Shown one piece after another: positions 46,942 to 56,171 of a stretch of DNA of 64,000 nt. Each line of letters opens with the position of its first letter. Position 1 is the first letter of the stretch. The stretch lies in NCBI RefSeq assembly GCF_006334925.1, contig NZ_VDHJ01000011.1, positions 1 through 64,000 of the forward strand. Direction: 5' to 3'. The translations under genes were made by a program, and so were the position numbers. Source of the DNA: Corynebacterium tapiri. GTDB taxonomy: Bacteria; Actinomycetota; Actinomycetes; Mycobacteriales; Mycobacteriaceae. The notes under the pieces were generated by a model. It had not been told where the DNA came from and made no database searches. It saw only the letters and a program-made list of their open reading frames with translations.

Positions 46942-47822
46942 CTCGGGAGGCTGAAACGGCCGTCGGCAAGCTGGTCGGCGAGGCCGTCCTCCACCAGCGA
47001 AAACAGGGCACGGGAACGCTGCGCGGCATCCGGCCACACCTCGTCGATTACCGACTTCTCCACGGGAGAATCGCTGGCGCGCAGCACGGCCATAATCTTT
47101 CCGCGCACCTGCCGATCGGTACCGGCAAACTTTTGCACCCGCTTCTTGGCTGCTGACGCCTCTTCATCGCTGGGCGCGGGACAGCCAGCCTGCTGCCAGG
47201 CGCAGTGGGCACGAATTGGGCATGCCTCGCAGCGCGGAGTGCGCGCCACGCACACGAGCGCCCCCAACTCCATAAGAGCCGCGGAAAAGCGCGGTCCCGA
47301 ACCGTCCTCCGGAAGCAACGCCTCTACCTCAACCAGGTCCGAGCGCTTAGCCGTGCCCTGCAGAAACTTCCCGTGCACCGCGCGGTAGAGAACCCGGCGC
47401 ACGTTAGTATCCACCACCGGCACGTTGCGATGGAAGGCAAAACACGCCACAGCTCGTGCCGTGTATTCCCCGATCCCCGGCAGCGCCAGAAGCTCATCTA
47501 CGGCACTGGGTACCTCACCCGCATGCCTATCGACGATCGCCTTCGCGCACTCGTGCAAGCGCAGCGCTCGCCGCGGATACCCCAAGGTCCCCCAGGCCCG
47601 CAGAATCTCGCTCGGGCTCTCCTGTGCGAAGGCTGCGGGATCAGGCCAGCGTTGCATCCACTCCTGCCAGATCGGCTCCACCCGGGCCACCGGGGTCTGC
47701 TGGCTCATGACCTCCGAGAGGAGGATGCCCCAGGCACTGGTGTGCTCGTTGCGCCAGGCCAATGGGCGTTCGGCGGCATCGAACCAGGTCAATAGCGGAG
47801 AAGCAAATGAGGCGGTAGGCAC
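46938..47822 (-). CDS. mutY: A/G-specific adenine glycosylase MutY
   Basis: A 294-residue DNA repair enzyme that removes adenine mispaired with 8-oxoguanine. WGILLSEVMSQQTPVARV contains the catalytic Glu. The helix-hairpin-helix is ALPGIGEYTARAV, followed by the catalytic Asp in VPVVDTNVRRV. The iron-sulfur cluster loop is C-x6-C-x2-C-x5-C in CVARTPRCEACPIRAHC. No NUDIX-like 8-oxoguanine recognition domain of full length is seen after it, as in other short actinobacterial MutY. The GTG at 47822 is preferred; a TTG further upstream would overlap the divergent carbonic anhydrase gene. Confidence 0.92.
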   Translation of the reverse strand: MPTASFASPLLTWFDAAERPLAWRNEHTSAWGILLSEVMSQQTPVARVEPIWQEWMQRWPDPAAFAQESPSEILRAWGTLGYPRRALRLHECAKAIVDRHAGEVPSAVDELLALPGIGEYTARAVACFAFHRNVPVVDTNVRRVLYRAVHGKFLQGTAKRSDLVEVEALLPEDGSGPRFSAALMELGALVCVARTPRCEACPIRAHCAWQQAGCPAPSDEEASAAKKRVQKFAGTDRQVRGKIMAVLRASDSPVEKSVIDEVWPDAAQRSRALFSLVEDGLADQLADGRFSLPS

Positions 47823-47843
47823 AATCGCGCTAGTGTAGTCCCC

Positions 47844-48479
47844 ATGACGCAGACCCTGCCCACTCCCGCCCAAGCCTGGAACCGCCTACTCGAAGGAAAC
47901 CAGCGCTTCGCCGCTGGTGAGTCCGGACAAGCGCGTACCGATCAGGCCCGCCGTCTCCACCTACGAGAAAAGCAGAACCCTATCGCGGTCGTACTGGCGT
48001 GCTCTGACTCCCGAGTGCCCGTTGAGCTGGTGTTTGATGCCGGGCTTGGCGACGTCTTTGTCGTCCGAACCGCCGGAGAAATCCTGGACGAGGCCGTCAT
48101 GGGGTCGGTGTCTTTTGGCGTCAACAGCTTGAATGTGCCGCTGGTGATCGTGCTGGGCCACCAGGGTTGCGGTGCTGTGGGCGCTACCGTTTCTGCGCTC
48201 GACGGCGGGACCATACCCAACGATCACCAGCGTGCGTTGGTGGAGAAGGTGGCGACCTCCGTGTTGGCAGCCCGCCAGGAGGGTAAGACATCGACGTTTG
48301 AATACGAGCGTCGTCACGCGGCCGAGACTGCCAGCCAACTGATCCAGCGCATGCCCAAGCTGGCCAGCAAGGTGGCAGAGGGCAGTGTGGCCGTTGTTGC
48401 CGCGCGCTACATTTTGGAAAGCGGCGAGGTGGAGTTTGTTGCCTCCCACGGCCCGCGCCTGGACACGCCCGAAAAATAG
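47844..48479 (+). CDS. Beta-carbonic anhydrase
   Basis: A 211-residue enzyme interconverting CO2 and bicarbonate. Zinc ligands are Cys53, His106 and Cys109 (ACSDSRVPVE and LGHQGCGAVGA), with the Asp55-Arg57 dyad in SDSR. RTAGEILDEAVMGSVSFGV is also typical. There is no signal peptide, so it acts in the cytosol, supplying bicarbonate for carboxylations. The gene neighbourhood (mutY, carbonic anhydrase, Rv3587c-like gene) matches M. tuberculosis, where this is canB. It is divergent from mutY with 21 bases between starts. Confidence 0.95.
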   Translation: MTQTLPTPAQAWNRLLEGNQRFAAGESGQARTDQARRLHLREKQNPIAVVLACSDSRVPVELVFDAGLGDVFVVRTAGEILDEAVMGSVSFGVNSLNVPLVIVLGHQGCGAVGATVSALDGGTIPNDHQRALVEKVATSVLAARQEGKTSTFEYERRHAAETASQLIQRMPKLASKVAEGSVAVVAARYILESGEVEFVASHGPRLDTPEK

Positions 48480-48515
48480 GACCTGGCGAGGCAGCGAGCA
48501 CGTAAAATTGCCGGC

Positions 48516-49208
48516 GTGACCTATCGCAACTCCACACCACAGCGCCTGCCCGAGAAGTACTACCAGCGTCGGCGGATCGCCGCCGTCGTAGCCCTGCTCG
48601 CGGTCATCGCCCTCTTGGTGTGGGGGTTGTCTGCCTTCGCGCGCTCCGGGTCGGGGGATCAGCAGGCCGCGGAGTCGAGCGCGCCTGCTCCTACCTCGGT
48701 GGGAGGCCCTGTTCCGGGCTCCTCCGAATCGGAAAAGCCGAGCGAGGAGAAAGCCACAGAGTCGTCGAAGGAATCAACGACCGAGTCTACGGAGCCAAAG
48801 GCCGAGGACAAGAAGAAGTCGTGCTCCCTGAGCGACCTGGAGATCAGCGCGCACACTGACCAGGCCACCTACGCTCCGGATACCCAGCCGACGTTCTACA
48901 TGACGGTGAAGAACCCGACCTCCAGCGATTGCGAAATCGACCTGGACAAGGACGTCCTGCGCTTCGAGGTCTACAACCTGGCCACCAACAAGCGCGTGTG
49001 GTCCGACGTGGACTGCTACGACCCGGTACAGACGGGCAAGGAGACCTTCGAGGCTGGTAAGGAGCGTTACTTCGAGGCCGCATGGTCGCGCACCGCGAGC
49101 GCGCCGGGTGCTTGCTCTAACCGGCCCGCAGTAGAGCCGGGCGGGTACTTCCTCCACGCCGTGGTGGGTGACAACCCGTCGCAGCCACAAACGTTCAATC
49201 TGCGCTAA
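48516..49208 (+). CDS. Conserved membrane-anchored hypothetical protein (Rv3587c-like)
   Basis: A 230-residue protein with a short basic N-terminus, one hydrophobic helix (about residues 20-42), a Ser/Glu/Pro/Thr-rich linker (about 45-100) and a folded extracellular domain starting CSLSDLEISAHTDQATYAP. That domain has a beta-sandwich-like pattern and four cysteines that could pair. Function unknown. It lies next to the carbonic anhydrase gene as Rv3587c does in M. tuberculosis, so I treat it as that orthologue by position. GTG start. Confidence 0.75.
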   Translation: MTYRNSTPQRLPEKYYQRRRIAAVVALLAVIALLVWGLSAFARSGSGDQQAAESSAPAPTSVGGPVPGSSESEKPSEEKATESSKESTTESTEPKAEDKKKSCSLSDLEISAHTDQATYAPDTQPTFYMTVKNPTSSDCEIDLDKDVLRFEVYNLATNKRVWSDVDCYDPVQTGKETFEAGKERYFEAAWSRTASAPGACSNRPAVEPGGYFLHAVVGDNPSQPQTFNLR

Positions 49209-49306
49209 CGCGACGTTTACATCAGGGGAACCGAGGCGACACGAAAAGGAAGTACATTTCGCGGCGTTAACATCCTGAAAACTCAATTGAAGGACTCCGC
49301 CACGTC

Positions 49307-51361
49307 ATGTCTTCTCGTCGTCTTTTGCGTGCCTTGCTAGCGGTTGCCAGTGCTGGAGCTACCTCGATGGTGGTTCCGGTAGCGTCCGCCGAAAATGCTG
49401 AGCTTGCCTCCCGATTTACCCTGGGGGTACTGCCTGACACACAGTTCTATTCGCGGTATGCCACCCCGGAAACGGGTGACCTATTCCAGAAGCGCTACGG
49501 TTCGCGCCCTTACGAGACGCAGACTGCATGGCTCGTCGAAAATTCTGACGATCTCAACATGCCCTTCGTGACCCACCTGGGAGACGTAGTAGACCAGCCG
49601 AATATTCCGGGGGAGTGGGCGGTAGCTGACGAAGCGATGAAGGTGCTGGAGGAGGCAGGCCTCAACTACTCCATCCTGCCCGGTAATCACGACCTCTACT
49701 CCGATACCCCTGAGTCGGAATATTCCACTACGTTCCCGGTGTCTCGGGCCCAGCAGAACGAGACATTTCAGGAGCGCTTCGAGAAGCTTGATGCGGAATC
49801 CGAGTACCACATCTTCGAGGCCGAAGGACAAAAGTTCCTGGTCCTAGCGCTGGGCTGGCGGGCCCCGCAGGAGGCGCTCGACTGGGCGCAGAGCGTGATC
49901 GACAAGCACCCGGACCTGCCGGTCATTCTCACCAGCCATGAGATTCTCAACATCGACGGCGATGGGGAGGTCTTCCTGTCAGAGGACTATGGCCAGCACC
50001 TGTGGGACGACTTTATCTCGCACAACGACCAGATCTTCCTGACCATCGGTGGACATCACCATGGTGCGGGACACCTGGTGATGCAGAACGATTATGGCCA
50101 CGACGTCATCAACGTCTTGCAGGATTACCAAATGGCCTATCAAGGCGGAAACGGTCTTCTGGGGCTTATCCAGTTCGATCTCACCAATGGCAAAGTGGAT
50201 ATGACCGCCCTGTCACCGTGGGTTTCGCGCAAGCCTCAGGAGACGCTGAACCAGTTCGACCATGTTCTCCTGGAAGGCGCCGACTCCTGGTCGGTGGACA
50301 TGGACTTTGCGCACCGTTTCGCTGATTTCGCGCCGCACTTCGCGGCGGGTGAGGCAGACGATCCTGACTACGCCGCTCGCGCTCGGGAAATTGTGACCAA
50401 GGGGTATCAGGAACCGCAGATCGATCCCGGTCAACTTCCTCAGAATGATCAAGATTATCCCGTGGTCGAGGGGACGGTTGCGCACTGGCGTCCGGGGCAG
50501 GTCACCGCAGATGGAAAGAAGCTTGGCGACGGCGAAGCCGTGCCAGAAGGTGCAGTCATCCCGGATGTATCCGGGAACGGAAACGACATGAAGCGTGCCC
50601 CGTTGTCTACCCGCGGCTCAGTCGGCGCCCAACTCGAAGATGTCACCGCCTCCAGCGATAAGCACGAGCTGTCCTCGGATACCGGCTCCCTTGTGTGGGC
50701 CAACAAAAACGAGAACGACAAGGGGCTGAGCTGGTTCGAAACTGCAGCAGACGCTGCTGCAAACTCGGAAACGTTCGAAGATGGCTACACCTTTGAAACC
50801 TTCGTCAAGATTTCCGACGATTTTGACGGCGACAATCACTGGATGGGGGCTATTGCTCGCGAAGGGGAGCGCGGCGACGTGGTTGAGGGAATCGATGAGG
50901 GGCAAGAACCCCCGGCGGTCCTGGCGGTTTCAAGCCTGCGCGAGCTGCAATGGTCTGCTGTGGCAACGAGCGGGGATACCGCGGGTACCTCGAACTGGTC
51001 GCACGAGGTTCCCAAGGATGAGTGGCTGCACGTGGCCATTGTGAACAACCCGGAGACGAACACAGTCGAAATGTTTGTCAATGGTGCACCGATTCTGCGA
51101 GATGTGATCGATTCACGTGGCTTGGCCAGCGCAGATGCTCCGTGGTTGATGGGTGCTGCGATGTGGGATGGCGATCCTACAAATCCGTGGAACGGCGCGA
51201 TCGGAGAAACTCGCATTACGCACGGGGCATTGCCAAAGGAAAAATGGCTGAGTGCCCGCGTGCATGAGGATGCTCAGCCGCAGCCAGGCGTATCGAGTCA
51301 TCTGTCATCGCAGTCATCTTCGTCGTTGCTCTCCTCGGGCAGTAGTGGCAGCAGCAACTAA
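49307..51361 (+). CDS. Secreted metallophosphoesterase with C-terminal LamG-like domain
   Basis: A 684-residue exported protein. The signal peptide ends near VASAEN (about residue 29). The calcineurin-like metal sites appear in order: LPDTQFY, HLGDVVDQPN, LPGNHDLYSD, LTSHEIL and GGHHHGAGH. After about residue 430 a concanavalin/LamG-like jelly-roll domain follows (YTFETFVKISDDFDG ... WLHVAIVNNPETNTVEMFVNG ... WNGAIGETRI). A Ser-rich tail (SSQSSSSLLSSGSSGSSN) ends the protein. It may cleave phosphoesters or phosphodiesters outside the cell while binding a glycan. It lies where related genomes have disA. Its stop overlaps the radA stop by four bases. Confidence 0.85.
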   Translation: MSSRRLLRALLAVASAGATSMVVPVASAENAELASRFTLGVLPDTQFYSRYATPETGDLFQKRYGSRPYETQTAWLVENSDDLNMPFVTHLGDVVDQPNIPGEWAVADEAMKVLEEAGLNYSILPGNHDLYSDTPESEYSTTFPVSRAQQNETFQERFEKLDAESEYHIFEAEGQKFLVLALGWRAPQEALDWAQSVIDKHPDLPVILTSHEILNIDGDGEVFLSEDYGQHLWDDFISHNDQIFLTIGGHHHGAGHLVMQNDYGHDVINVLQDYQMAYQGGNGLLGLIQFDLTNGKVDMTALSPWVSRKPQETLNQFDHVLLEGADSWSVDMDFAHRFADFAPHFAAGEADDPDYAARAREIVTKGYQEPQIDPGQLPQNDQDYPVVEGTVAHWRPGQVTADGKKLGDGEAVPEGAVIPDVSGNGNDMKRAPLSTRGSVGAQLEDVTASSDKHELSSDTGSLVWANKNENDKGLSWFETAADAAANSETFEDGYTFETFVKISDDFDGDNHWMGAIAREGERGDVVEGIDEGQEPPAVLAVSSLRELQWSAVATSGDTAGTSNWSHEVPKDEWLHVAIVNNPETNTVEMFVNGAPILRDVIDSRGLASADAPWLMGAAMWDGDPTNPWNGAIGETRITHGALPKEKWLSARVHEDAQPQPGVSSHLSSQSSSSLLSSGSSGSSN

Positions 51362-52755
51362 CGCAGCGCGGCAATCGCCTCCGAGAGGGTGCCCACCTGC
51401 GTCACGCGCATACCTTCGAGGGTGATTTTTTCGCCGGCAGGCACAATTGCGCGTTCGTATCCGAGCCGGCGGGCCTTCTGAAGGCGACGGGCGAGGTTAG
51501 GTACCCGGCGCAGCTCACCAGCCAGCCCCACCTCGCCGATGACCACGGTTTTGGGTGGAAGCGGGCTCTCGTGCAGGCTCGAATACGTCGCCAGCGCCAC
51601 CGCCAGATCTGTGGCGGGTTCGGCGATGCGCATGCCGCCGACCGTCGCAACGTAAGCATCTTTCTCATTGGTGCGCTGGCCAGCACGGGCCTGCAGGACA
51701 GCCAGCACCATGGGAACTCGGTTCGCATCGAGTCCGGTGACCACGCGCCGGGGATTCTTCGCCACCGGGTCGACAGTGAGCGCCTGCACCTCAGCCAGGA
51801 TCGGACGAACTCCGTCCATGGCCACGGTTACGGCAGAGCCGTCAGGGGTGCGCCCGCGGTGGGAAAGAAATAGCCCGGAGGGATCGGCGACCTCGCGGAT
51901 GCCCTCGGCAGTCTGCTCGAGGCACCCCACCTCGTCGGTGGCACCGAATCGGTTCTTGATTCCCCGCAACATGCGCAGGCTGGACTGCTTGTCGCCCTCG
52001 AAGTTGAGCACGACGTCCACCAGGTGCTCCAGCACACGGGGGCCGGCCACGTTGCCGTCCTTGGTCACGTGGCCCACCAGCAAGACCGGTATGCCTGAGG
52101 TCTTGGCCAAGGTAGTCAGCGCGGCTGTCACTGCGCGAGACTGGGCCACACCACCGGCAACCCCCTCGACGCCACTGGCGTGCATGGTCTGCACAGAGTC
52201 AACGATGAGCAGAGAGGGTTTGAGCTGCTCCACGTGGCCGAAAACCACGTCCAGGTTGGACTCGGCGGCCAGGTAGAGCGTGTCCTGGAGTGCGTCGGTA
52301 CGCTGCGCCCGAGCTCGCACCTGTCCAGCGGATTCTTCCGCGGTGACATACAGGGCGGTGCGGGGCTTTCCGGCGGCATCGGTCTGTTGAGCCCAACGGG
52401 AGGCCACCTCAAGCAAGAGGGTGGACTTGCCCACGCCTGGCTCGCCGGCCATCAGGGTTACTGATCCAGGGACTACGCCCGAGCCCAGAACCCTGTCGAG
52501 CTCGCCAATGCCGGAGGGCAGCGAGGTGGTTGTGGAGGCGTCGATACGCGTGATGGGCTGGGCAGGGGCGGTTGGCGTGAGCCCTTGCGGCACGGCTCCC
52601 GAAACAGCGGCTTGGGCTGCGGTGCCGGTACGTGGGGTGACGGTGGAGGACTCCAGAGTTCCCCAGCTCCCGCAGTCCGGGCAGCGACCGAGCCATTTGG
52701 GGGAGGAATAGCCGCACTCGCTGCAGGTGTGGATGCTGCGTGCCTTCTTTGCCAT
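51358..52755 (-). CDS. radA: DNA repair protein RadA (Sms)
   Basis: A 465-residue RecA-like DNA repair helicase that helps process recombination intermediates. An N-terminal four-cysteine zinc finger (CSECGYSSPKWLGRCPDC) is followed by Walker A GEPGVGKST, the RadA-specific IKNRFGATDEVG motif and a C-terminal Lon-protease-like domain (VALATYSSLHESPLPPKTVVIGEVGLAGELR). The ATG at 52755 gives the standard MAKKARSIHTCSECG start; the upstream extension lacks similarity. It is convergent with the phosphoesterase gene. Confidence 0.96.
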   Translation of the reverse strand: MAKKARSIHTCSECGYSSPKWLGRCPDCGSWGTLESSTVTPRTGTAAQAAVSGAVPQGLTPTAPAQPITRIDASTTTSLPSGIGELDRVLGSGVVPGSVTLMAGEPGVGKSTLLLEVASRWAQQTDAAGKPRTALYVTAEESAGQVRARAQRTDALQDTLYLAAESNLDVVFGHVEQLKPSLLIVDSVQTMHASGVEGVAGGVAQSRAVTAALTTLAKTSGIPVLLVGHVTKDGNVAGPRVLEHLVDVVLNFEGDKQSSLRMLRGIKNRFGATDEVGCLEQTAEGIREVADPSGLFLSHRGRTPDGSAVTVAMDGVRPILAEVQALTVDPVAKNPRRVVTGLDANRVPMVLAVLQARAGQRTNEKDAYVATVGGMRIAEPATDLAVALATYSSLHESPLPPKTVVIGEVGLAGELRRVPNLARRLQKARRLGYERAIVPAGEKITLEGMRVTQVGTLSEAIAALR

Positions 52756-52825
52756 GGGTGATGATTCTATAAGATCTCTGGGCGCACCCGAAGACTTGGG
52801 GCGAACTAATGTTCGAACACCGGGC

Positions 52826-52858
52826 AAAAGGAAAGCCGCCCAGGAAAGCCCGAGCGGC
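52826..52858 (-). terminator. Possible terminator after the LpqE-like gene
   Basis: On the minus strand GCCGC (52858-52854) and GCGGC (52839-52835) flank a 14-base loop and are followed by TTTCCTTTTG. The stem is short, so this is a moderate call. Confidence 0.45.
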
Positions 52859-52870
52859 GCCTAGGGAATC

Positions 52871-53455
52871 CTAGTGGTGGTGAGCGGTCTCGCCCTGGCC
52901 ACCGGTGTAATCGCGCGGCACCTGGCCTGCCGGCAGGGTCGGGGCGGACACAGTGGCATCCACGACGATCGGCTCGCCCAGCTCAGCGAACTTGAATTCC
53001 ACCGGGACGTTTCCGCCGTAGGCGAAGTTGCCGTTCTTCACGCTGGTGGCGGTGTAGTGAGTGCAATCAGCACCCTTGTCGGTCGGGTTTTCCTTGAGGT
53101 TCTCGTCAGTGTCACCGATGAGGGCGCAGCCTTCCTCGATCGGCTTAACGTCGCCCAGGTTGACCTTGTTGCCATCAACGGAAACGTCCTGGAGGGTGTA
53201 GGCCTTGCCAGAGGGATCCTGGTTGGTAGCCACGAAGTCGACTGCGGCCTCACCCGTCTTGGTGTCCACCAGAACGGTGACGTCGGTGACGCTCACGCCC
53301 TGGGCGCGGTCTCCACCATGGGCACCATCCACTGCGGAGACCTTCTGGGCGGTCTGGGAGATCTGGCCGGCAGAGCAGGCTGCCAGGGCTACCGCGGACA
53401 GTGCAGCGGCGACGGCAAATCCGCCGCGGCGCAGAGCCGACTTCTGGGACTTCAC
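52871..53455 (-). CDS. lpqE: Secreted lipoprotein, LpqE-like
   Basis: A 194-residue lipoprotein. The signal peptide ends in the lipobox ALAAC with Cys27. The mature part holds VSVTDVTVLVDTKTGEAAVDFVATNQ and VKNGNFAYGGNVPVEFKF, a pattern like the copper-chaperone-type beta-sandwich, and the C-terminus ends in three histidines (GETAHHH). Position between radA and carD matches lpqE (Rv3584) of M. tuberculosis. I chose GTG 53455 because GGAGG lies eight bases upstream; an ATG at 53470 would place that sequence inside the gene. Function unknown; metal handling is a speculation from the His tail. Confidence 0.72.
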   Translation of the reverse strand: MKSQKSALRRGGFAVAAALSAVALAACSAGQISQTAQKVSAVDGAHGGDRAQGVSVTDVTVLVDTKTGEAAVDFVATNQDPSGKAYTLQDVSVDGNKVNLGDVKPIEEGCALIGDTDENLKENPTDKGADCTHYTATSVKNGNFAYGGNVPVEFKFAELGEPIVVDATVSAPTLPAGQVPRDYTGGQGETAHHH

Positions 53456-53692
53456 AGCTATGTCCTCCATGATTTCTAGGGAACTTCGAACTTTGACTTT
53501 AGTCCGCGCCAGCCTGCCGTACACAGTTGACCTACCCAGGTCACAATTGGGCGGGGGTAAGAACGGGGGACAACTTTCGATGAGTATGCCCTGGGGGTGC
53601 CAGGGGAACGGTGAGAAACCCGCCACGCGGCGGTGGTATCATCAGGCCCTTAAGGAGTGCAGTCGGGCCCTACTAGAGGAGTGGCTTTTTCA

Positions 53693-54280
53693 GTGGCGAT
53701 GGATTTCAAGGTCGACGATGTAGTTGTCTACCCGCACCACGGTGCGGCGAGGATTACAGACATCGAGACTCGAGAGATGAACGGCGAGACCCTTGAGTTC
53801 CTCGTGCTCACCATCCTGCATTCGGACCTGCAGGTTCGCGTGCCCGTCAAGAACACCGAGCTGGTCGGCGTGCGTGACGTCGTAGGTGAGGAAGGCCTGC
53901 AGAAGGTCTTCTCCGTCCTGCGTGAGACCGATGTGGAGGAGGCCGGAAACTGGTCTCGCCGCTACAAGGCCAACCAGGAGCGCCTGGCCTCGGGAGACAT
54001 CAACAAGGTGGCCGAGGTTGTGCGCGACCTGTGGCGTCGCGATCAGGATCGTGGCCTGTCGGCTGGTGAGAAGCGCATGCTGGGCAAGGCGCGCGCCATC
54101 CTCGTCGGTGAGCTGGCGCTGGCTGAGCCGGTCGACGAGAAGAAGGTCAAGGAATACGGCGAGCGCATCGACGAGACCATCGAGCGCCACCGCGCTGCTG
54201 GCCTGGTCAGCGAACCGGCTGCGTCCGAGCTCAACGACGACATCGACCTCGACGATCTCAGCTTTGACGACGAGGACTAA
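53693..54280 (+). CDS. carD: RNA polymerase-binding transcription factor CarD
   Basis: A 195-residue regulator that binds RNA polymerase beta and stabilises open promoter complexes. The N-terminal Tudor-like domain starts [18 protein letters not shown] and the C-terminal helical DNA-binding domain contains [17 protein letters not shown] and [22 protein letters not shown]. An acidic tail ends the protein ([14 protein letters not shown]). AGAGGAG lies 11 bases before GTG 53693, the start used here; ATG 53699 would be two residues shorter but 17 bases from that site. ispD follows nine bases after the stop, as in mycobacteria. Confidence 0.94.
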   Translation: MAMDFKVDDVVVYPHHGAARITDIETREMNGETLEFLVLTILHSDLQVRVPVKNTELVGVRDVVGEEGLQKVFSVLRETDVEEAGNWSRRYKANQERLASGDINKVAEVVRDLWRRDQDRGLSAGEKRMLGKARAILVGELALAEPVDEKKVKEYGERIDETIERHRAAGLVSEPAASELNDDIDLDDLSFDDED

Positions 54281-54288
54281 TCGCGGTC

Positions 54289-54990
54289 ATGGGTGGCGTC
54301 CTTCCCGTGGTCGCCGTGGTGGCTGCGGCGGGCCGCGGCACTCGGCTGGGCCTCGACATCCCCAAAGCTTTTGTTGAGCTGGCAGGCTCCACGCTGGTGG
54401 AGCGCTCTGTCGCGGCGTTGCGCGAATCCGGGATGGTCGACGAGACCATCGTCGTGGTCAGCGCTGACATGCAAGAACAGGCTCGCGCGCTCTTCCCTGA
54501 CACCCAGGCTGTGCGCCTGGTGCAAGGCCGGGGAGAGCGAGCGGATTCCGTCATGGCAGGGCTGGAAGCCATCGACCACGACGAAGCAATCGTGTTAGTG
54601 CATGACGCTGCCCGCGCCCTGACCCCACCCGACCTGGTGCGTCGGGTGGTTCGGGAGGTTGCTGAGGGCGCTGCGGGAGCGATCCCCGTTGTCCCGGTTG
54701 CCGACACCATCAAGCAGGTTGACGGCACGCGCGTGGTGGCCACTCCAGATAGGTCCACGCTGCGGGCAGTTCAGACTCCGCAGGGCTTCCAGCTGGCAGC
54801 ATTGCGCGAAGCCAACCTCAAATACTTCGGCCATCCCACGCCCGGTTTTGTGGCCACTGACGATGCCTCTCTGATGGAGTTGGCGGGGCATACTGTCCAC
54901 TGCGTCGAGGGGGATGCGCGAGCGTTCAAGGTGACCACGCCGTGGGATCTCGCCCTGGCAGAGACGATCGTTCACAAGGAGCTTTCATGA
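54289..54990 (+). CDS. ispD: 2-C-methyl-D-erythritol 4-phosphate cytidylyltransferase
   Basis: A 233-residue enzyme of the MEP isoprenoid pathway that transfers CMP to methylerythritol phosphate. The CTP-binding loop is [22 protein letters not shown]. The substrate region is [16 protein letters not shown], with [11 protein letters not shown] and [23 protein letters not shown] later. It overlaps ispF by four bases, so the two consecutive-pathway genes are coupled (with IspE acting between them elsewhere). Confidence 0.95.
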   Translation: MGGVLPVVAVVAAAGRGTRLGLDIPKAFVELAGSTLVERSVAALRESGMVDETIVVVSADMQEQARALFPDTQAVRLVQGRGERADSVMAGLEAIDHDEAIVLVHDAARALTPPDLVRRVVREVAEGAAGAIPVVPVADTIKQVDGTRVVATPDRSTLRAVQTPQGFQLAALREANLKYFGHPTPGFVATDDASLMELAGHTVHCVEGDARAFKVTTPWDLALAETIVHKELS

Positions 54991-55472
54991 TCATCCCGCG
55001 CGTGGGAACGGCTTTCGACGCACATCAGATCGAGGCCGGAAAACCCTGCTGGATAGCGGGGCTACTCTTTGAAGGCGTAGACGGGTGTGAGGGGCACTCC
55101 GACGGTGACGTGGTCTCGCACGCGATTGTCGACGCCCTCCTTGCCGCCGCAAACCTCGGCGACCTGGGATCGTTCGTCGGCGTGGCGCGCTCCGAGTACG
55201 ACGGGGTTTCCGGAGCTCAGCTGCTACGCGAATGCCGCGAGCTGCTGGAATCCAAGGGTTTTACCATCGGGAACGCGACGGGCCAGCTCATCGGGCAGAC
55301 TCCCAAGATGGGGCCGCGCCGGGAGGAGGCAGAGCGGGTGCTCAGCGACATCCTGGGCGCACCCGTGTCCATCTCCGCGACCACCACAGACAAGCAGGGC
55401 TTTACCGGCTCCGGTCAGGGGCGCGCGGCGATCGCCTCCGCACTGGTTATTCCCCCTGCTGACGCGGGTTAG
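54987..55472 (+). CDS. ispF: 2-C-methyl-D-erythritol 2,4-cyclodiphosphate synthase
   Basis: A 161-residue MEP-pathway enzyme. [21 protein letters not shown] contains the metal-binding D-x-[23 protein letters not shown] is the strong family signature, and [23 protein letters not shown] is the C-terminal motif. The ATG at 54987 lies in the ispD stop overlap. The last 26 bases overlap the convergent nanE gene. Confidence 0.96.
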   Translation: MIIPRVGTAFDAHQIEAGKPCWIAGLLFEGVDGCEGHSDGDVVSHAIVDALLAAANLGDLGSFVGVARSEYDGVSGAQLLRECRELLESKGFTIGNATGQLIGQTPKMGPRREEAERVLSDILGAPVSISATTTDKQGFTGSGQGRAAIASALVIPPADAG

Positions 55473-56163
55473 CCTCGAGGAAGCGGGCGGTAATAAAGCC
55501 CGGGTCAGTGATCGCCGTGCCGGCGATGATGGCGCTGGCACCGGTGCGGAAGCCGGCGCGCACATGCTCCGGGGTGTGGAAGCGCCCCTCGGCGATGAGG
55601 AAGGCCTCCGGCCCGATGAGTTCTCGGGCCTGGGCAAGGCACTCCAGATCGGGCCCTTCGGTCTTGGCGCGGTGCTCGGTGTAACCCGCCAGCGTGGTAG
55701 ACATCAGGTCCGCCCCGTCGCGGTGCGCGGCGGCAACCTCCTCCGGAGTTGCGCAGTCTGCCATGATGAGCGCGCCCTCCTCGTGGGCTGCGGCCACCAG
55801 GTCGGCGAAGCTGGACCCATCGGGGCGGGGACGGAAGGTGGCGTCAGCGCACACCACAGCGGCACCGGCCTGCGCCACGGCTCGTACGGAAGCGACCGAC
55901 GGGGTGATGTACACGCCGGTGGAGCCTTCCTTGGTCAGGCCGAACACCGGGACGTCGACAGCAGCGGCGATCGAGCGGATGTCATCGAGTCCGCCGTATC
56001 CTCCGCAGCGCACCGCTGGGGTGCCACCGTCGACCACGGCGCGGGCCACATGGGTGAGCGTGTGGGTATCGCGCATCGCGTGTCCGTCGGGGGCCTGTAC
56101 AGACACGATGACGGAGCCTTGAATGCGGTTGAACAGTTGGTCGCGGGTGAGCATGTCAGTCAA
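55447..56163 (-). CDS. nanE: N-acetylmannosamine-6-phosphate 2-epimerase
   Basis: A 238-residue TIM-barrel enzyme converting ManNAc-6-phosphate to GlcNAc-6-phosphate in sialic acid catabolism. [78 protein letters not shown] and [16 protein letters not shown] match NanE closely. It lies eight bases after nanK in a two-gene operon and overlaps ispF at its 3' end by 26 bases. Confidence 0.95.
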   Translation of the reverse strand: MTDMLTRDQLFNRIQGSVIVSVQAPDGHAMRDTHTLTHVARAVVDGGTPAVRCGGYGGLDDIRSIAAAVDVPVFGLTKEGSTGVYITPSVASVRAVAQAGAAVVCADATFRPRPDGSSFADLVAAAHEEGALIMADCATPEEVAAAHRDGADLMSTTLAGYTEHRAKTEGPDLECLAQARELIGPEAFLIAEGRFHTPEHVRAGFRTGASAIIAGTAITDPGFITARFLEANPRQQGE

Positions 56164-56171
56164 CTTTCTGT

